From: Methylocaldum sp. 14B
GTDB taxonomy: Bacteria; Pseudomonadota; Gammaproteobacteria; Methylococcales; Methylococcaceae
Assembly (NCBI RefSeq): GCF_002005105.1
Contig: NZ_MSCV01000035.1
Location: 1-64,000 of the forward strand
Length of the DNA: 64,000 nt
Reading direction: 5' to 3'
Shown one piece after another: positions 1-8,588 of this stretch. The position numbers and the translations under genes were made by a program. Position 1 is the first letter of the stretch. The number at the start of each line of letters is the position of its first letter. The notes under the pieces were generated by a model that made no database searches, had not been told where the DNA came from, and worked only from the letters and a program-made list of their open reading frames with translations.

Positions 1-320
1 GGGACAAACTCCAGCGGGCGCTGGCGTTGGCCCAGCGGTTCGAGACGGCGACCGAGCCCGCGTTCCTCGACACGCTCGGCTGGATTTACCGGCAGTTGGG
101 CGAGTTGACGACGGCGCGGGGGCTGTTGGAAAAGGCCGTGGCGCAGGCGCCCGAGGTACCCATTTTCCAGTATCACCTCGGCATGGTGTACCTCCAGGCG
201 GGCGATAAGGCCCTGGCCAAGGAGCGCCTGGAAAAGGCCGTTAGGACCGAAGGCGACTATATCGGTCGCGAGGACGCCCAACGCGCGTTGAGCCAGTTTT
301 CCGGCGATTCGTCCACCTAA
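1..320 (+). CDS. TPR-repeat protein, C-terminal end (5' truncated by window)
   Basis: The frame is already open at position 3 and runs to the stop at 318-320, so only the last ~105 residues are in the window. They form helix-turn-helix tetratricopeptide units, seen in the spacing of DTLGWIYRQLGELTTARGLL and YHLGMVYLQAGDKALAKERL with the usual W/L/G/Y/A positions. TPR arrays are protein-interaction scaffolds. The DTLGW motif is common in long TPR proteins linked to exopolysaccharide or PEP-CTERM loci, but nothing else here confirms that role. The last ~15 residues leave the repeat pattern, so this is the true C-terminus. Confidence 0.75.
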   Translation, partial: DKLQRALALAQRFETATEPAFLDTLGWIYRQLGELTTARGLLEKAVAQAPEVPIFQYHLGMVYLQAGDKALAKERLEKAVRTEGDYIGREDAQRALSQFSGDSST

Positions 321-368
321 GCGGATGCGCGGGCCGGGAAGACTTTCAAGGAACGATCCGTACGTTGC

Positions 369-2030
369 TCAGGCCGGCGAAGCCGTCCGCTTGGGCAAGC
401 GCTCCGGACCATGAGCCTCGGACTGCGCGGGGGCGTCGCTCTCGGGCGCAATTGCGAAGAGATCCCATTTGAATTTCGTGGCAAAGGAGCGATTGTCTTG
501 TTCGCTCCAGCGAACGATGTGGCCGCAGCTGTTCGGGGCGCGCGGCGTGCCTGGTGCCGTGCGGTCGGGATCGTCGGTCATCGCGAGATAGACCTCGCAG
601 GATAGAGGATGGACGGAACGCCATTGCGGACGGTCCATCGCGGTCGCTCCGACTACATCTGCCGCCAGACGAGTATTCACTAGAACATCGGCCTGGTTCT
701 TGAATACCGCAGATCGAGCTGCGGCAGCGGTTCGAAAGGAAGAATCGCCCAAGTCCAGAGCCAGCCAGTCGCCGGTCCCATCCTCGTTGAACCGTGCCGC
801 GTACAAGGTTCCCTCGTCCAGCATGTCGCCGTTGGCGGTTCGCCGGTGGAACCGAGCCTTGGTGACGAATTTGTAGATGTACTCGTCCGGGTCATCATCG
901 CTCATGTACCAGACCAGCGGATGACCCTCCTTCACCGGTGCCAGCCAGGCGCCGGTATGGGCGAGCCGTCCCATGGCGGTACGTTTCTTGGGCGTGCTTT
1001 CAGGATCGAAAGGGTCGATCTCCAAAATCCAGCCCTGACAGTTTGGTTCGTTGCGATAATCTTCCGCGGCGTCGGCGCCTCTTGCCGAAGCATCGAAGCG
1101 GGCGTGCTCGCCGGTGCCGCTGTCGTCCTCGCTCCACTCACGGCGGACGCCGCCGGTATTGATACCATAACGCGCATGTTCTCGCGGACGACCGGTTCGG
1201 TTGATAAAGTATATGGCCCAGTTTCTTTCGCAGACCAGATAGGTTCGCCAAGGCGTGAAACTATAGGCGCAATTGACGAAGACTCCGCGGGTTTTGGTTC
1301 CGTCCGGGCTGTACTCGGTTTTCAGCAAGCCGGAACCTCGCGCCGGACCCGCAATGTCCACCGGCGTGCTGTCGGTGATCCGTCGATTGTATTTGCCGGG
1401 TATTACGCTCCATTCACCTGCGCCGTCTTTTTTGATTTCCATGATAGTCACGCCATAAGCGGCAACTTTTTTCGATATCGGGTCGACCGGACGCTTTCCG
1501 CCGATAATCGTGCAGGGATGCAGCAGCCGCTGGCTAAGATATCGGCGGTTAGCGCAAAGAAGGCCATGAGAGGTCAAGGTGGCGCGGGCCATCGGAAAAA
1601 GATACATCCCGTAATGCTCGGAGCCGATTTGCTGCTCCGGTTCGTCGCCGGGAGCGGGTTTGGCGTTGATTGCGTAATGGCTGCCTGCTAGCGGTGGACT
1701 CCAGAGAATGAGCTGCTTTTCGGCGTGATCGGCCGATGCTGTGGCGGTAGCGGTTCGCATTACCGGTGTCGCATTGAATACCGACGGATTGATGCGAAGG
1801 GACGGCTGTTCTCCGGGTTTTGACGCTGGGATTGCCAAGAGCGCGTTGAATGTGCCTGCTTGTTCCAAAAGGCCGGACGAGAGGGCACGCGCCGTGCCAC
1901 CTCTTAAAACCATGCTCTGAATCGGGCGCTTTGCCGAAATCGATCGGAAGGTGGGATTACCGGATCGGTAATTTGATGGCTTACCGCCGGCGCTTTCCCG
2001 CTGAATGTGAGATTGTCGGTCGCTCATCAT
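369..2030 (-). CDS. PhoX-family (DUF839) protein, probably decayed
   Basis: The middle of the 553-residue product matches secreted PhoX-type phosphatase/DUF839 proteins: YSPDGTKTRGVFVNCAYSFTPWRTYLVCERNWAIYF, the EDYRNEPNCQGWILEIDPFDP stretch, and the NQADVLVNTRLAADVVGATAMDRP block. PhoX enzymes are Tat-exported Ca/Fe phosphomonoesterases. Decay is suggested three ways: the position of the twin-arginine signal has no RR pair (IQSMVLRGG); the segment before the HYGM motif is shortened; and the C-terminal ~100 or more residues are missing. A second minus-strand frame continues with family-like residues (DGFAGLSNVR) after the last good match, which suggests a frameshift near 400-420. Likely a non-functional or partly functional remnant. 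Confidence 0.6.
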   Translation of the reverse strand: MMSDRQSHIQRESAGGKPSNYRSGNPTFRSISAKRPIQSMVLRGGTARALSSGLLEQAGTFNALLAIPASKPGEQPSLRINPSVFNATPVMRTATATASADHAEKQLILWSPPLAGSHYAINAKPAPGDEPEQQIGSEHYGMYLFPMARATLTSHGLLCANRRYLSQRLLHPCTIIGGKRPVDPISKKVAAYGVTIMEIKKDGAGEWSVIPGKYNRRITDSTPVDIAGPARGSGLLKTEYSPDGTKTRGVFVNCAYSFTPWRTYLVCERNWAIYFINRTGRPREHARYGINTGGVRREWSEDDSGTGEHARFDASARGADAAEDYRNEPNCQGWILEIDPFDPESTPKKRTAMGRLAHTGAWLAPVKEGHPLVWYMSDDDPDEYIYKFVTKARFHRRTANGDMLDEGTLYAARFNEDGTGDWLALDLGDSSFRTAAAARSAVFKNQADVLVNTRLAADVVGATAMDRPQWRSVHPLSCEVYLAMTDDPDRTAPGTPRAPNSCGHIVRWSEQDNRSFATKFKWDLFAIAPESDAPAQSEAHGPERLPKRTASPA

Positions 2031-2044
2031 TACACTGCTCGTAG

Positions 2045-2555
2045 CTTTAGCCCAACCAGATGCTTGAGAGCGTGACGATAGGCGAGCACTGTTACATATC
2101 GTTGACGATTAATTTACGGTGTCATTACTAAATGATGACAAGCCGTTGGATTGGTAAAGTCCATGGAGAGAAATGGGACGCGCAATAGCGCACCCGGCAA
2201 GGTGACAAATCGGCAGGGCGAGGCGCAACGCGACGAGCGGGCAGGCCAGGGACGGGCTGCCCCGGACTCGCGAGCGAAGCGGGACAGCGTAGCGTGGCGA
2301 GGTCGATTTACTCGCCTCTTCCTTGAGGCTCGTCCTCCGGGTCGTGCTTCGCACGTTCCGGTTTGCTCCCGGCAAATTGGTGCACGGCTTGGCCGCCCAT
2401 AGGGGCGAACCACAGAGATGTGGTGAGTGAGAAACAGGGATGTTTTTCATCCGCATTTCGAGCCCTTGAGCAAAGCCGGTATGGCGACGCGCGGCAGTTT
2501 GAAGACAGCTTCCAGATCAACAGCTACGATTTTTTTTGGTTTGAGTATTTAACGA
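2045..2555. other. Intergenic stretch without a supported gene
   Basis: About 510 bases between the PhoX-like gene and the CorC-type gene. Short open frames exist on both strands but are arginine-rich and match nothing recognised. A 6-bp inverted repeat (2296-2301 with 2311-2316) and a CGTGC/GCACG hairpin near 2342-2355 are visible. No clear terminator U-tract or promoter was identified. The end at 2525-2555 is AT-rich and could hold the promoter of the next gene. Confidence 0.4.
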
Positions 2556-3875
2556 ATGGCTTTTGAATTCGGTTTGATTTTATTGTTGATTTTCTTGAAT
2601 GGCATATTCGCGATGTCGGAAATGGCCATTGTGTCCGCCCGCAGGGTGCGCTTGCAGCAGTTGGCGGAGGGCGGGAGCGGCGGGGCGGCCAAGGCCCTGG
2701 AACTGGCCGAGCAACCGACCCGGTTCCTGTCGACCATCCAGGTCGGCATCACCTCCATCGGCATTCTGAGCGGCGCCTTGGGCGAGGACGCCATTGCCGA
2801 GCCGCTGTTACCCTACCTTGAGCAAATTCCGCAGCTCGCGCCTTATGCGGAGGAACTGGCGCTGGCGGTCACCGTGGTCGTCATCACCTATCTCTCCCTG
2901 ATCGTCGGAGAACTGGTGCCGAAACGCCTCGCCCTCAATTTCCCCGAGTACATCGCCGCGTGGATCGCCAGGCCCATGCACGGGCTGTCCCTGGTGTTGC
3001 TGCCGGCCGTGAAACTGCTCAGCCTCTCCACGGAACTGGTGTTGTGGCTGCTGCGGATCAAACCGAAAAAGGAGCCCACGGTCACCGAGGAAGAAATCAA
3101 GATCTTGCTGGAGCAGGGTACCGAGGAAGGGGTTTTCGAAGAAGCGGAGCAACAATTCATGGAAAACATCCTCCGCCTGGGTGACCGCAAGGTGGGTGCC
3201 ATCATGACCCCGCGCAAGGACATCGTTTGTCTGGACCTCCAAAAGCCCTTCGAGGAAAACCGCAGGCGCATCCTGGAACACACCCACTGGGTTTTGCCCT
3301 TGTGCAACGACGGCCTAGACGATGTCGTCGGCTTCGTGAAAACCAAGGACCTGTTGGATCGTGTGCTTCAGGGGGATCGGCCGGACTTGCGCGCCATCGC
3401 GGTCAACGAGCTGTTCGTGCCGGATTCCCTGACACTCATGGAATTGCTGGAAGAGTTCAGGAAATCCCATCTCCACACGGCGCTGGTGGTGGATGAATAC
3501 GGCGAAATCGATGGACTGGTGGCCCTTGGCGATGTTTTAGAGGCTATCGTCGGCGATTTGCCCGCCGGGGGGCGGGCGGACAGACCGGACATCGTCCGCC
3601 GGGACGACGGTTCCTGGCTGATCGACGGCATGGTGGACATCGACCGTCTGAAGGAACTGTTCGATCTGGACGAATTGCCGGAGGAACGCGACGGACGCTT
3701 CAACACCGTAGGCGGTTTCGTCATGCTGCGACTTGGCCGGGTGCCCAAGGCCACCGACTGTTTCGAATTCGAGGACTTGCGGCTCGAAGTCGTCGACATG
3801 GACGGCAACCGGGTGGACAAGATACTGGTCTCGCAACTGCATGAACCCAGATCCCTATCCGCACATCAACCCTGA
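2556..3875 (+). CDS. CorC/TlyC hemolysin-type membrane protein (CNNM-CBS-CorC)
   Basis: 439 residues with the standard family order. A DUF21/CNNM transmembrane domain occupies ~1-190; it opens with a hydrophobic helix (LILLLIFLNGIFAMSEMAIV) followed by the conserved S.R...L...G motif, and contains GELVPKRLAL. A pair of CBS domains follows at ~200-335 (MTPRKDIVCLDL; VVDEYGEIDGLV), then a CorC_HlyC domain at ~350-430 (DGMVDIDRLKELF, TVGGFVMLRLGRVP). The family is implicated in Mg/Co transport and CBS nucleotide sensing; it is often called hemolysin without proof. The ATG at 2556 starts directly at the first membrane helix; no strong ribosome site is seen. Full length. Confidence 0.93.
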   Translation: MAFEFGLILLLIFLNGIFAMSEMAIVSARRVRLQQLAEGGSGGAAKALELAEQPTRFLSTIQVGITSIGILSGALGEDAIAEPLLPYLEQIPQLAPYAEELALAVTVVVITYLSLIVGELVPKRLALNFPEYIAAWIARPMHGLSLVLLPAVKLLSLSTELVLWLLRIKPKKEPTVTEEEIKILLEQGTEEGVFEEAEQQFMENILRLGDRKVGAIMTPRKDIVCLDLQKPFEENRRRILEHTHWVLPLCNDGLDDVVGFVKTKDLLDRVLQGDRPDLRAIAVNELFVPDSLTLMELLEEFRKSHLHTALVVDEYGEIDGLVALGDVLEAIVGDLPAGGRADRPDIVRRDDGSWLIDGMVDIDRLKELFDLDELPEERDGRFNTVGGFVMLRLGRVPKATDCFEFEDLRLEVVDMDGNRVDKILVSQLHEPRSLSAHQP

Positions 3876-3959
3876 GCGTGTGTTCGTAAAGTGCTGCGCG
3901 GCCGCCAGACTTTGGCATACTCACTCGGCCCTCGTCCAGAACGCCGACAAAAACAGCCC

Positions 3960-4298
3960 ATGCACTTCACCATCAAGGTCTTGATATCCGCCCTCCTGAT
4001 CGCGGCGATTTCCGAGACGGCGAAACGGAGTAGTCTAGTTGCCGCCCTCATTGCTTCCCTGCCCGTCACGTCGATCCTGGCCCTCATCTGGCTCTATGTC
4101 GACACCGGGGATACCGAGCTGATAACCGAGCTTTCGCGGCAAATCGTCTGGCTGGTGATACCTTCACTGGCCTTCTTCTGGATCTTGCCTCTGCTGCTGG
4201 AATGCGCGCTGAATTTCTGGCTCGCACTCGGGCTTGCGGCGATAACGACCAGCGTGTGTTATGGCTTGGCGTTATTGCTGCGGAGCCTTTTTCAATAG
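3960..4298 (+). CDS. DUF3147 family small membrane protein
   Basis: 112 residues from the ATG at 3960, where the hydrophobic N-terminus begins; an in-frame start at 3891 would add an arginine-rich tail unlike the family. Four hydrophobic helices are visible, with the SETAKRSSLVAALIASLPVT segment typical of DUF3147 proteins. Function unknown. It follows the CorC-type gene by 84 bases on the same strand, so co-transcription is possible. Confidence 0.8.
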   Translation: MHFTIKVLISALLIAAISETAKRSSLVAALIASLPVTSILALIWLYVDTGDTELITELSRQIVWLVIPSLAFFWILPLLLECALNFWLALGLAAITTSVCYGLALLLRSLFQ

Positions 4299-4381
4299 GC
4301 GTGGTTTATGAGCTGAAAGGCCAGGCCGCGATCTTTATGCATATTGGCGAGACGATCGAGCTCAATCCTTCGCCGAACAGT

Positions 4382-5740
4382 TCAACCTAACTTACGATAC
4401 AGCGTGCTCCGGTCCACGCCCAGAATGCGCGCGGCCTGGATCTTGTTGCCGCCGGTCGCATCCAGCACGTGCCGAATGTAGGCCCGTTGCACGTCCTCCA
4501 GGGTCCAGCCGCGGGCCAGGGCGTCGTGCAGGAAATGATCGTTTCCCGGCAGACGCGACGCCTGCGCCAGATCCTCGAGCAGCAGAGTGTCGTGTTCCGC
4601 CAGGGCGATGGCCCGCTCCAGGGTGTTGGCGAGTTCCCGCACGTTGCCGGGCCAGCGGTAGGCGCGGATCCAACGCAGGGCATCTACCGACACCGCCGGC
4701 GAGGGCTTCCGGAGGCGCAAGCCGATCCGACGAATGAGGACATCCACCAGGTCGTCGATATCCTCCGTCCGTTCCCGCAAAGGCGGTATCTCCAGCCGGA
4801 TCACATTGATGCGATGATAAAGATCGGCCCGGAACAGCCGCTCATTGACCCGCTGTTCCAGCGGCTGATTGGTGGCGGCAATCAGCCGCACGTCCACCAC
4901 GGTTTCCCGTGTGTGGCCGAGAGGACGGATCGTTCCCGCTTCCAGCGCCTGTAGCAGTTTAGGCTGCACCTCCAGTGGCAGTTCGGCGATCTCGTCCAGG
5001 AACAAGGTGCCGCCGTTGGCCTGGGCAAACAGACCGGGCCGATCCTGGCGGGCGTCGGTGTAGGCGCCCTTGCGCGCGCCGAACAACTCGCTTTCCACCA
5101 GGGTCTGCGGCAGCGCAGCGCAATTGACGGACACGAACGGGCCTGTCCGGCGCGGGCTCAGTTCGTGAATCCAGCGGGCAATGGCGCTTTTGCCGGTGCC
5201 GCTCTCGCCCGCCAACAACACGGTCGAGGTCACGGCCGCCGCCCGTTTCGCCAGCTTCAATACCTGTTGCATCCGAGGGCTCCGGGCGGTGAAGCCGAGT
5301 TCGCCCGTCTCCGTAACCGTATCCGTATCCGGCGCACCCACCCGCACCGCCGTCCGGCGCATCTGCCGGTCGCGCAAGGCCCGTTCCACGGAGGCGTAGA
5401 GCTCCTCGATGCGGAACGGCTTGGCCAGGAAGTCACAGGCGCCGGCCCGAACGCTCTGCATGGCCAGATCGATGCTGCCGAAAGCGGTCATCAACAGCAC
5501 CAACTGATCGGGACGCTTCTCATGAATCGCAGCCATGAGGTCCAGGCCGCGCATGCCGGGCATTTCCACGTCGGTGATCACCAGGTCGAAGGGTTCTTCG
5601 GCGAGGGCGTCCAAGGCCTGGCCGGCATCGGTCACGCCGAGCGCCGAGTATCGGGCCTGCTTCAACATCTCCACCAGAAAGTCCACGACGCCGGAATCGT
5701 CGTCCACGACCAGCAGACGCCGATTCCGATCCGATTTCAT
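4382..5740 (-). CDS. NtrC-family sigma54-dependent response regulator
   Basis: 452 residues. The receiver domain spans ~8-120 with acidic pocket DDD at 13-15, phospho-acceptor Asp57 (VITDVEMPG), the conserved T/A-F segment and Lys107 in AKPF. The AAA+ domain spans ~148-380 with Walker A GESGTGKS at 178-185 and Walker [14 protein letters not shown]. The Fis-type helix-turn-helix is at the C-terminus ([20 protein letters not shown]). The loop that contacts sigma54, normally GAFTGA, is GAYTDA at 225-230. The start overlaps the stop of the sensor kinase gene by 4 bases, giving a two-component operon. The pair lies divergent to an RND efflux operon with a sigma54-type promoter, so that operon is its probable target. 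The likely signal is metal or envelope stress (inference). Confidence 0.94.
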   Translation of the reverse strand: MKSDRNRRLLVVDDDSGVVDFLVEMLKQARYSALGVTDAGQALDALAEEPFDLVITDVEMPGMRGLDLMAAIHEKRPDQLVLLMTAFGSIDLAMQSVRAGACDFLAKPFRIEELYASVERALRDRQMRRTAVRVGAPDTDTVTETGELGFTARSPRMQQVLKLAKRAAAVTSTVLLAGESGTGKSAIARWIHELSPRRTGPFVSVNCAALPQTLVESELFGARKGAYTDARQDRPGLFAQANGGTLFLDEIAELPLEVQPKLLQALEAGTIRPLGHTRETVVDVRLIAATNQPLEQRVNERLFRADLYHRINVIRLEIPPLRERTEDIDDLVDVLIRRIGLRLRKPSPAVSVDALRWIRAYRWPGNVRELANTLERAIALAEHDTLLLEDLAQASRLPGNDHFLHDALARGWTLEDVQRAYIRHVLDATGGNKIQAARILGVDRSTLYRKLG

Positions 5741-7230
5741 ACTGCCTCCTTAAGACGAGATGGCCCGTTCAAGGGCAAATGGACGGTGAAGCGGCTGCCC
5801 TTATCCATTTTGGATTCGGCGGCGATCGTGCCGTCATGCTCCGTGACGATCGTCTTTACCACCGCTAGCCCGAGACCCGTGCCGCCCCGGCCGCCGCGGG
5901 TGGTGAAAAAAGGCTCGAACAGGCGCGGCAGGTGCTCCGGTGCAATGCCGCTGCCTGTATCTGCCACGATCAGCCGTAGCGCCGGAACTTCGGTATCGTT
6001 GGTTACCATGGCGCTTTCCCGCAAATCGACGGTTATCACGCCCCCGTCTTCGGTCGCCGCCAATGCATTGCCGACCAGATTCAAGATGATCTGCTGCACG
6101 CCGTCGGCATTGACGCGGGCGGGCGGCAGGAGATCGGGGTGCTCGAACTTCAGCTCGATACGGCGGCGGCCCGCTTCATGCCGCAGCAGGTCGAGCACGT
6201 CGCCTATTACGGAGGCTACATCGATGCGCACGAAGTTTGGTGGTCGGCGGCGGGCGAACTCCAGCAGCCGTTGCACGATGCGGGTGATGCGGTCGGTCTG
6301 CGCGACCAGAATGTCCGCGAGGCGTCGCACTTCCTCGGGACGGTCGGCACACGCGGCCAGGGCTCTGGCCCGGCCGTTGACGACTTGAAGCGGCGAGCCG
6401 ATCTCATGGGCGAGCCCCGCCGACAACTGGCCGATGGTGATCAGCTTGTCGGCTTCCTGGAGGGCGCGTTGCAGTTGGCGCCGCTTTTCCGTCTCGGTAT
6501 CCAGCCGGCGGTGAGCCATCGAGAGTTCCGCCACCATGCGATTGAATTCCTCGGCCACGGCGGACAATTCGTCGCGACGGTCGATCGGCAGGGGATCGGG
6601 CGGATCGTTCCCACCCCGGAACCGGCGCATGGCGTCCCCGAGCCTTCGCAGCGGACCGGAGATGTAGACCCGGCCCAGTGCCAAACAGAGCAGAGAGGTC
6701 GAAGCGACGAACGAGGCGAGGGAAATCAGGATATCCCGCTCCGTGCGGCGCAGATCGCGGCGGAGTTCCTCCAATGAACGCACCACCGCCAGGCTGCCGT
6801 GGGCGGCAGTTTCTTTTTCGGAAAACGGGAGTGACAACGCGATGAATTCGGGATCGGCATCCGGGTAATACAACAATCGCGACGCCCCCCCGAGGGCGGC
6901 ACCGTGCAAGGCGGCTTCCAGCGGCGCGGCCCAAGGCAGGGATTCCGCGTCGGAGCGGACCACGCGGCCGTCACGGATATACACGCGCACATCCACGGAA
7001 GGATCGATGCGCTCGAGTTGACGGAGCAGTTCCCGCACGTCTTCGAGCTGCCGGTCGCGCAGGGCATTTTCCACGGCCACTTGCAGACCATAAGCCAGAA
7101 GGCGCGTTTCCCGCTCCAGGGCGGTGTGCAGATCGTTGCGTTCGGTCTGCACGTGAATGACGCCGTAGGCGCCGAATACGGCCATGCTCAGAGCGAGCAG
7201 GGACAGGCTGAGTTTGGTGACGATACGCAA
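5737..7230 (-). CDS. Membrane sensor histidine kinase, partner of the NtrC-type regulator
   Basis: 497 residues. TM1 is at ~5-27, a periplasmic sensor region at ~28-165, TM2 at ~168-188 and a HAMP linker at ~190-245. The HisKA dimerisation helix carries the phosphorylated His275 in SAGLAHEIGSPLQVVNGRAR. The HATPase domain has the N-box (ILNLVGNALAATEDG), G1 (ADTGSGI), F-box (LFEPFFTT) and G2 (GGTGLGLAVVK). The AHEIGSPL form of the H-box is usual for NtrB/ZraS-like kinases that pair with sigma54 activators. First gene of the operon; its 3' end overlaps the regulator gene by 4 bases. The sensed ligand cannot be read from sequence; the neighbouring efflux genes suggest metal ions. Confidence 0.93.
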   Translation of the reverse strand: MRIVTKLSLSLLALSMAVFGAYGVIHVQTERNDLHTALERETRLLAYGLQVAVENALRDRQLEDVRELLRQLERIDPSVDVRVYIRDGRVVRSDAESLPWAAPLEAALHGAALGGASRLLYYPDADPEFIALSLPFSEKETAAHGSLAVVRSLEELRRDLRRTERDILISLASFVASTSLLCLALGRVYISGPLRRLGDAMRRFRGGNDPPDPLPIDRRDELSAVAEEFNRMVAELSMAHRRLDTETEKRRQLQRALQEADKLITIGQLSAGLAHEIGSPLQVVNGRARALAACADRPEEVRRLADILVAQTDRITRIVQRLLEFARRRPPNFVRIDVASVIGDVLDLLRHEAGRRRIELKFEHPDLLPPARVNADGVQQIILNLVGNALAATEDGGVITVDLRESAMVTNDTEVPALRLIVADTGSGIAPEHLPRLFEPFFTTRGGRGGTGLGLAVVKTIVTEHDGTIAAESKMDKGSRFTVHLPLNGPSRLKEAV

Positions 7231-7376
7231 GGTTCGACTTCGATCCCCAAAGAGATTCTTGACTGCTGCGTTAGTCTACAGGGATGCCGCAAAATGCAAC
7301 AGTATCTTTCGCCATACAAAGTATCCAGCCATCCCGTTCGCCTGCGCTGGCGGGCGTTCCACGGAGGTGCGCGGAA

Positions 7377-7392
7377 TTGGCACTTCTTTTGT
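7377..7392 (+). promoter_or_regulatory. Candidate sigma54 (-24/-12) promoter of the RND operon
   Basis: TTGGCACTTCTTTTGT matches the sigma54 consensus TGGCAC-N5-TTGC with exact spacing between the GG and the -12 G; the only deviation at key bases is T for C in the final GC. It lies ~40 bases before the adaptor start at 7430, in the divergent region shared with a sigma54 activator gene. No activator half-sites were identified with certainty. Confidence 0.72.
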
Positions 7393-7429
7393 TTAAGGCT
7401 AGGGATGACTTCCCTGACCTTGAATCCTC

Positions 7430-8578
7430 ATGCCGATTTCTCGTTGCGCCTATCTCGTCCCATTGCTCATCTTGTCGGCCGTTGCCGGGTGTACATCATC
7501 CGATGATCGAAAATCCCAGCCGGAGACGGATGCTCAACCCGGCCAGGCAATCCCCGATGAACCGACTTCGAAGACCAAAACCGTCCGCATTCGGACCGAG
7601 TCTCGCCCTTTCCTGACCGTCGAGCCGGTTTCTGTCCTGCAACCGACCGAGCCGGTGCGGGCGCCGGGCCGGGTCGAGTTTCGCCAACAGGCGTTATCCG
7701 GCGTTGGCACTCAGGTCGCCGGACGGGTGGCCGCCATCCGGGTGCAGGCCGGTGACAAGGTGCGTGCCGGCGACGTGCTGATGGTGCTGCATAGCCCCGA
7801 TGCCGCCGCCGCCCGCGCGGCGCTCTCGACCGCGCGGGCGGGCCTGAAGTTGGCCGAGGAGACTGCGCGGCGCCAGGTGCAGATGCTGGCGCGGGGGGTC
7901 GGTCTGGAACTGGAAAAACTGGAGGCGGACCGGCAGCTCACGGAAGCGAAGGCCGAGTTCGACCGGGCCAGCCGCGCTGCGCAACTATTGGGTAAGGGGG
8001 ATGGCGCACAGATCGCCGTCAAGGCGCCTATCGCCGGAACCGTGCTGAATTTGAAAACCACAGTGGGGGCGGCGGTGGAACCGGGCGGCGAAGCCCTGGT
8101 GGAGCTGGGTGATGCGGGCGCCCTGTGGATCGTGGCCGAGGTATTCGAGCGGGACCTCTCCTTGTTAGGAGAAGGCGACGAGACCAATGTGGAGATCTCG
8201 GTGTCGCCGACCCGTCCGCTCCGAGGCAAAGTCACGGCCTTGGGAGCCGTGTTCGCGGACGAGCAGCGCCGGGCTCCGGTGTACATCACGCTGAGCGAAT
8301 CGGCACCGAGCCTCCGGCCCGGCATGTACGCGCGGGTGGCGATTCGGCCTCGCCAAGTCGAGCGGGTGCTGTTGCCCAGTTCCGCCGTATTAGTCAAAAA
8401 CGGCCAACGCACGGTGGTCTATGTGGAAACCGCCGAGGGCGTGTACGAGCAACGCCCGGTTACCGTAGGCGTGTCCTCGGAGGGCCGGGTGCCGGTGCTG
8501 GACGGCCTCCGGCCGGGCGAACGGGTGGTCGTGCGCGGCGCCTTGCTGCTCGACGGCGAAGCCGAGCAACTGTTGTAA
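7430..8578 (+). CDS. RND efflux periplasmic adaptor (CzcB/HlyD type), lipoprotein
   Basis: 382 residues with a lipoprotein signal (LILSAVAGC, lipidated Cys ~21), so anchored in the inner membrane on the periplasmic side. Lipoyl/barrel-sandwich halves flank a helical hairpin: GRVAAIRVQAGDKVRAGDVL at ~95-115 and IAVKAPIAGTVLNLKTTVGAAV at ~185-210. A beta-barrel follows (LWIVAEVFERDLSLLGEGD), then a membrane-proximal domain (GMYARVAIRPRQVERVLLPSSAVL). It bridges the inner-membrane pump and the outer-membrane channel. First gene of a three-gene operon. No His-rich N-terminal metal-binding motif is present, unlike some CzcB proteins. Confidence 0.92.
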   Translation: MPISRCAYLVPLLILSAVAGCTSSDDRKSQPETDAQPGQAIPDEPTSKTKTVRIRTESRPFLTVEPVSVLQPTEPVRAPGRVEFRQQALSGVGTQVAGRVAAIRVQAGDKVRAGDVLMVLHSPDAAAARAALSTARAGLKLAEETARRQVQMLARGVGLELEKLEADRQLTEAKAEFDRASRAAQLLGKGDGAQIAVKAPIAGTVLNLKTTVGAAVEPGGEALVELGDAGALWIVAEVFERDLSLLGEGDETNVEISVSPTRPLRGKVTALGAVFADEQRRAPVYITLSESAPSLRPGMYARVAIRPRQVERVLLPSSAVLVKNGQRTVVYVETAEGVYEQRPVTVGVSSEGRVPVLDGLRPGERVVVRGALLLDGEAEQLL

Positions 8579-8588
8579 GAAATCCGGC

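Noticed and set aside
2151-2402. Possible small gene between the PhoX-like and CorC-type genes
   Set aside because: Arginine-rich translation in several frames, no ribosome site, no recognised motif.
5165-6388. Long plus-strand open frame opposite the kinase and regulator genes
   Set aside because: Low-complexity translation typical of GC-rich antisense; the minus-strand genes have every expected motif.
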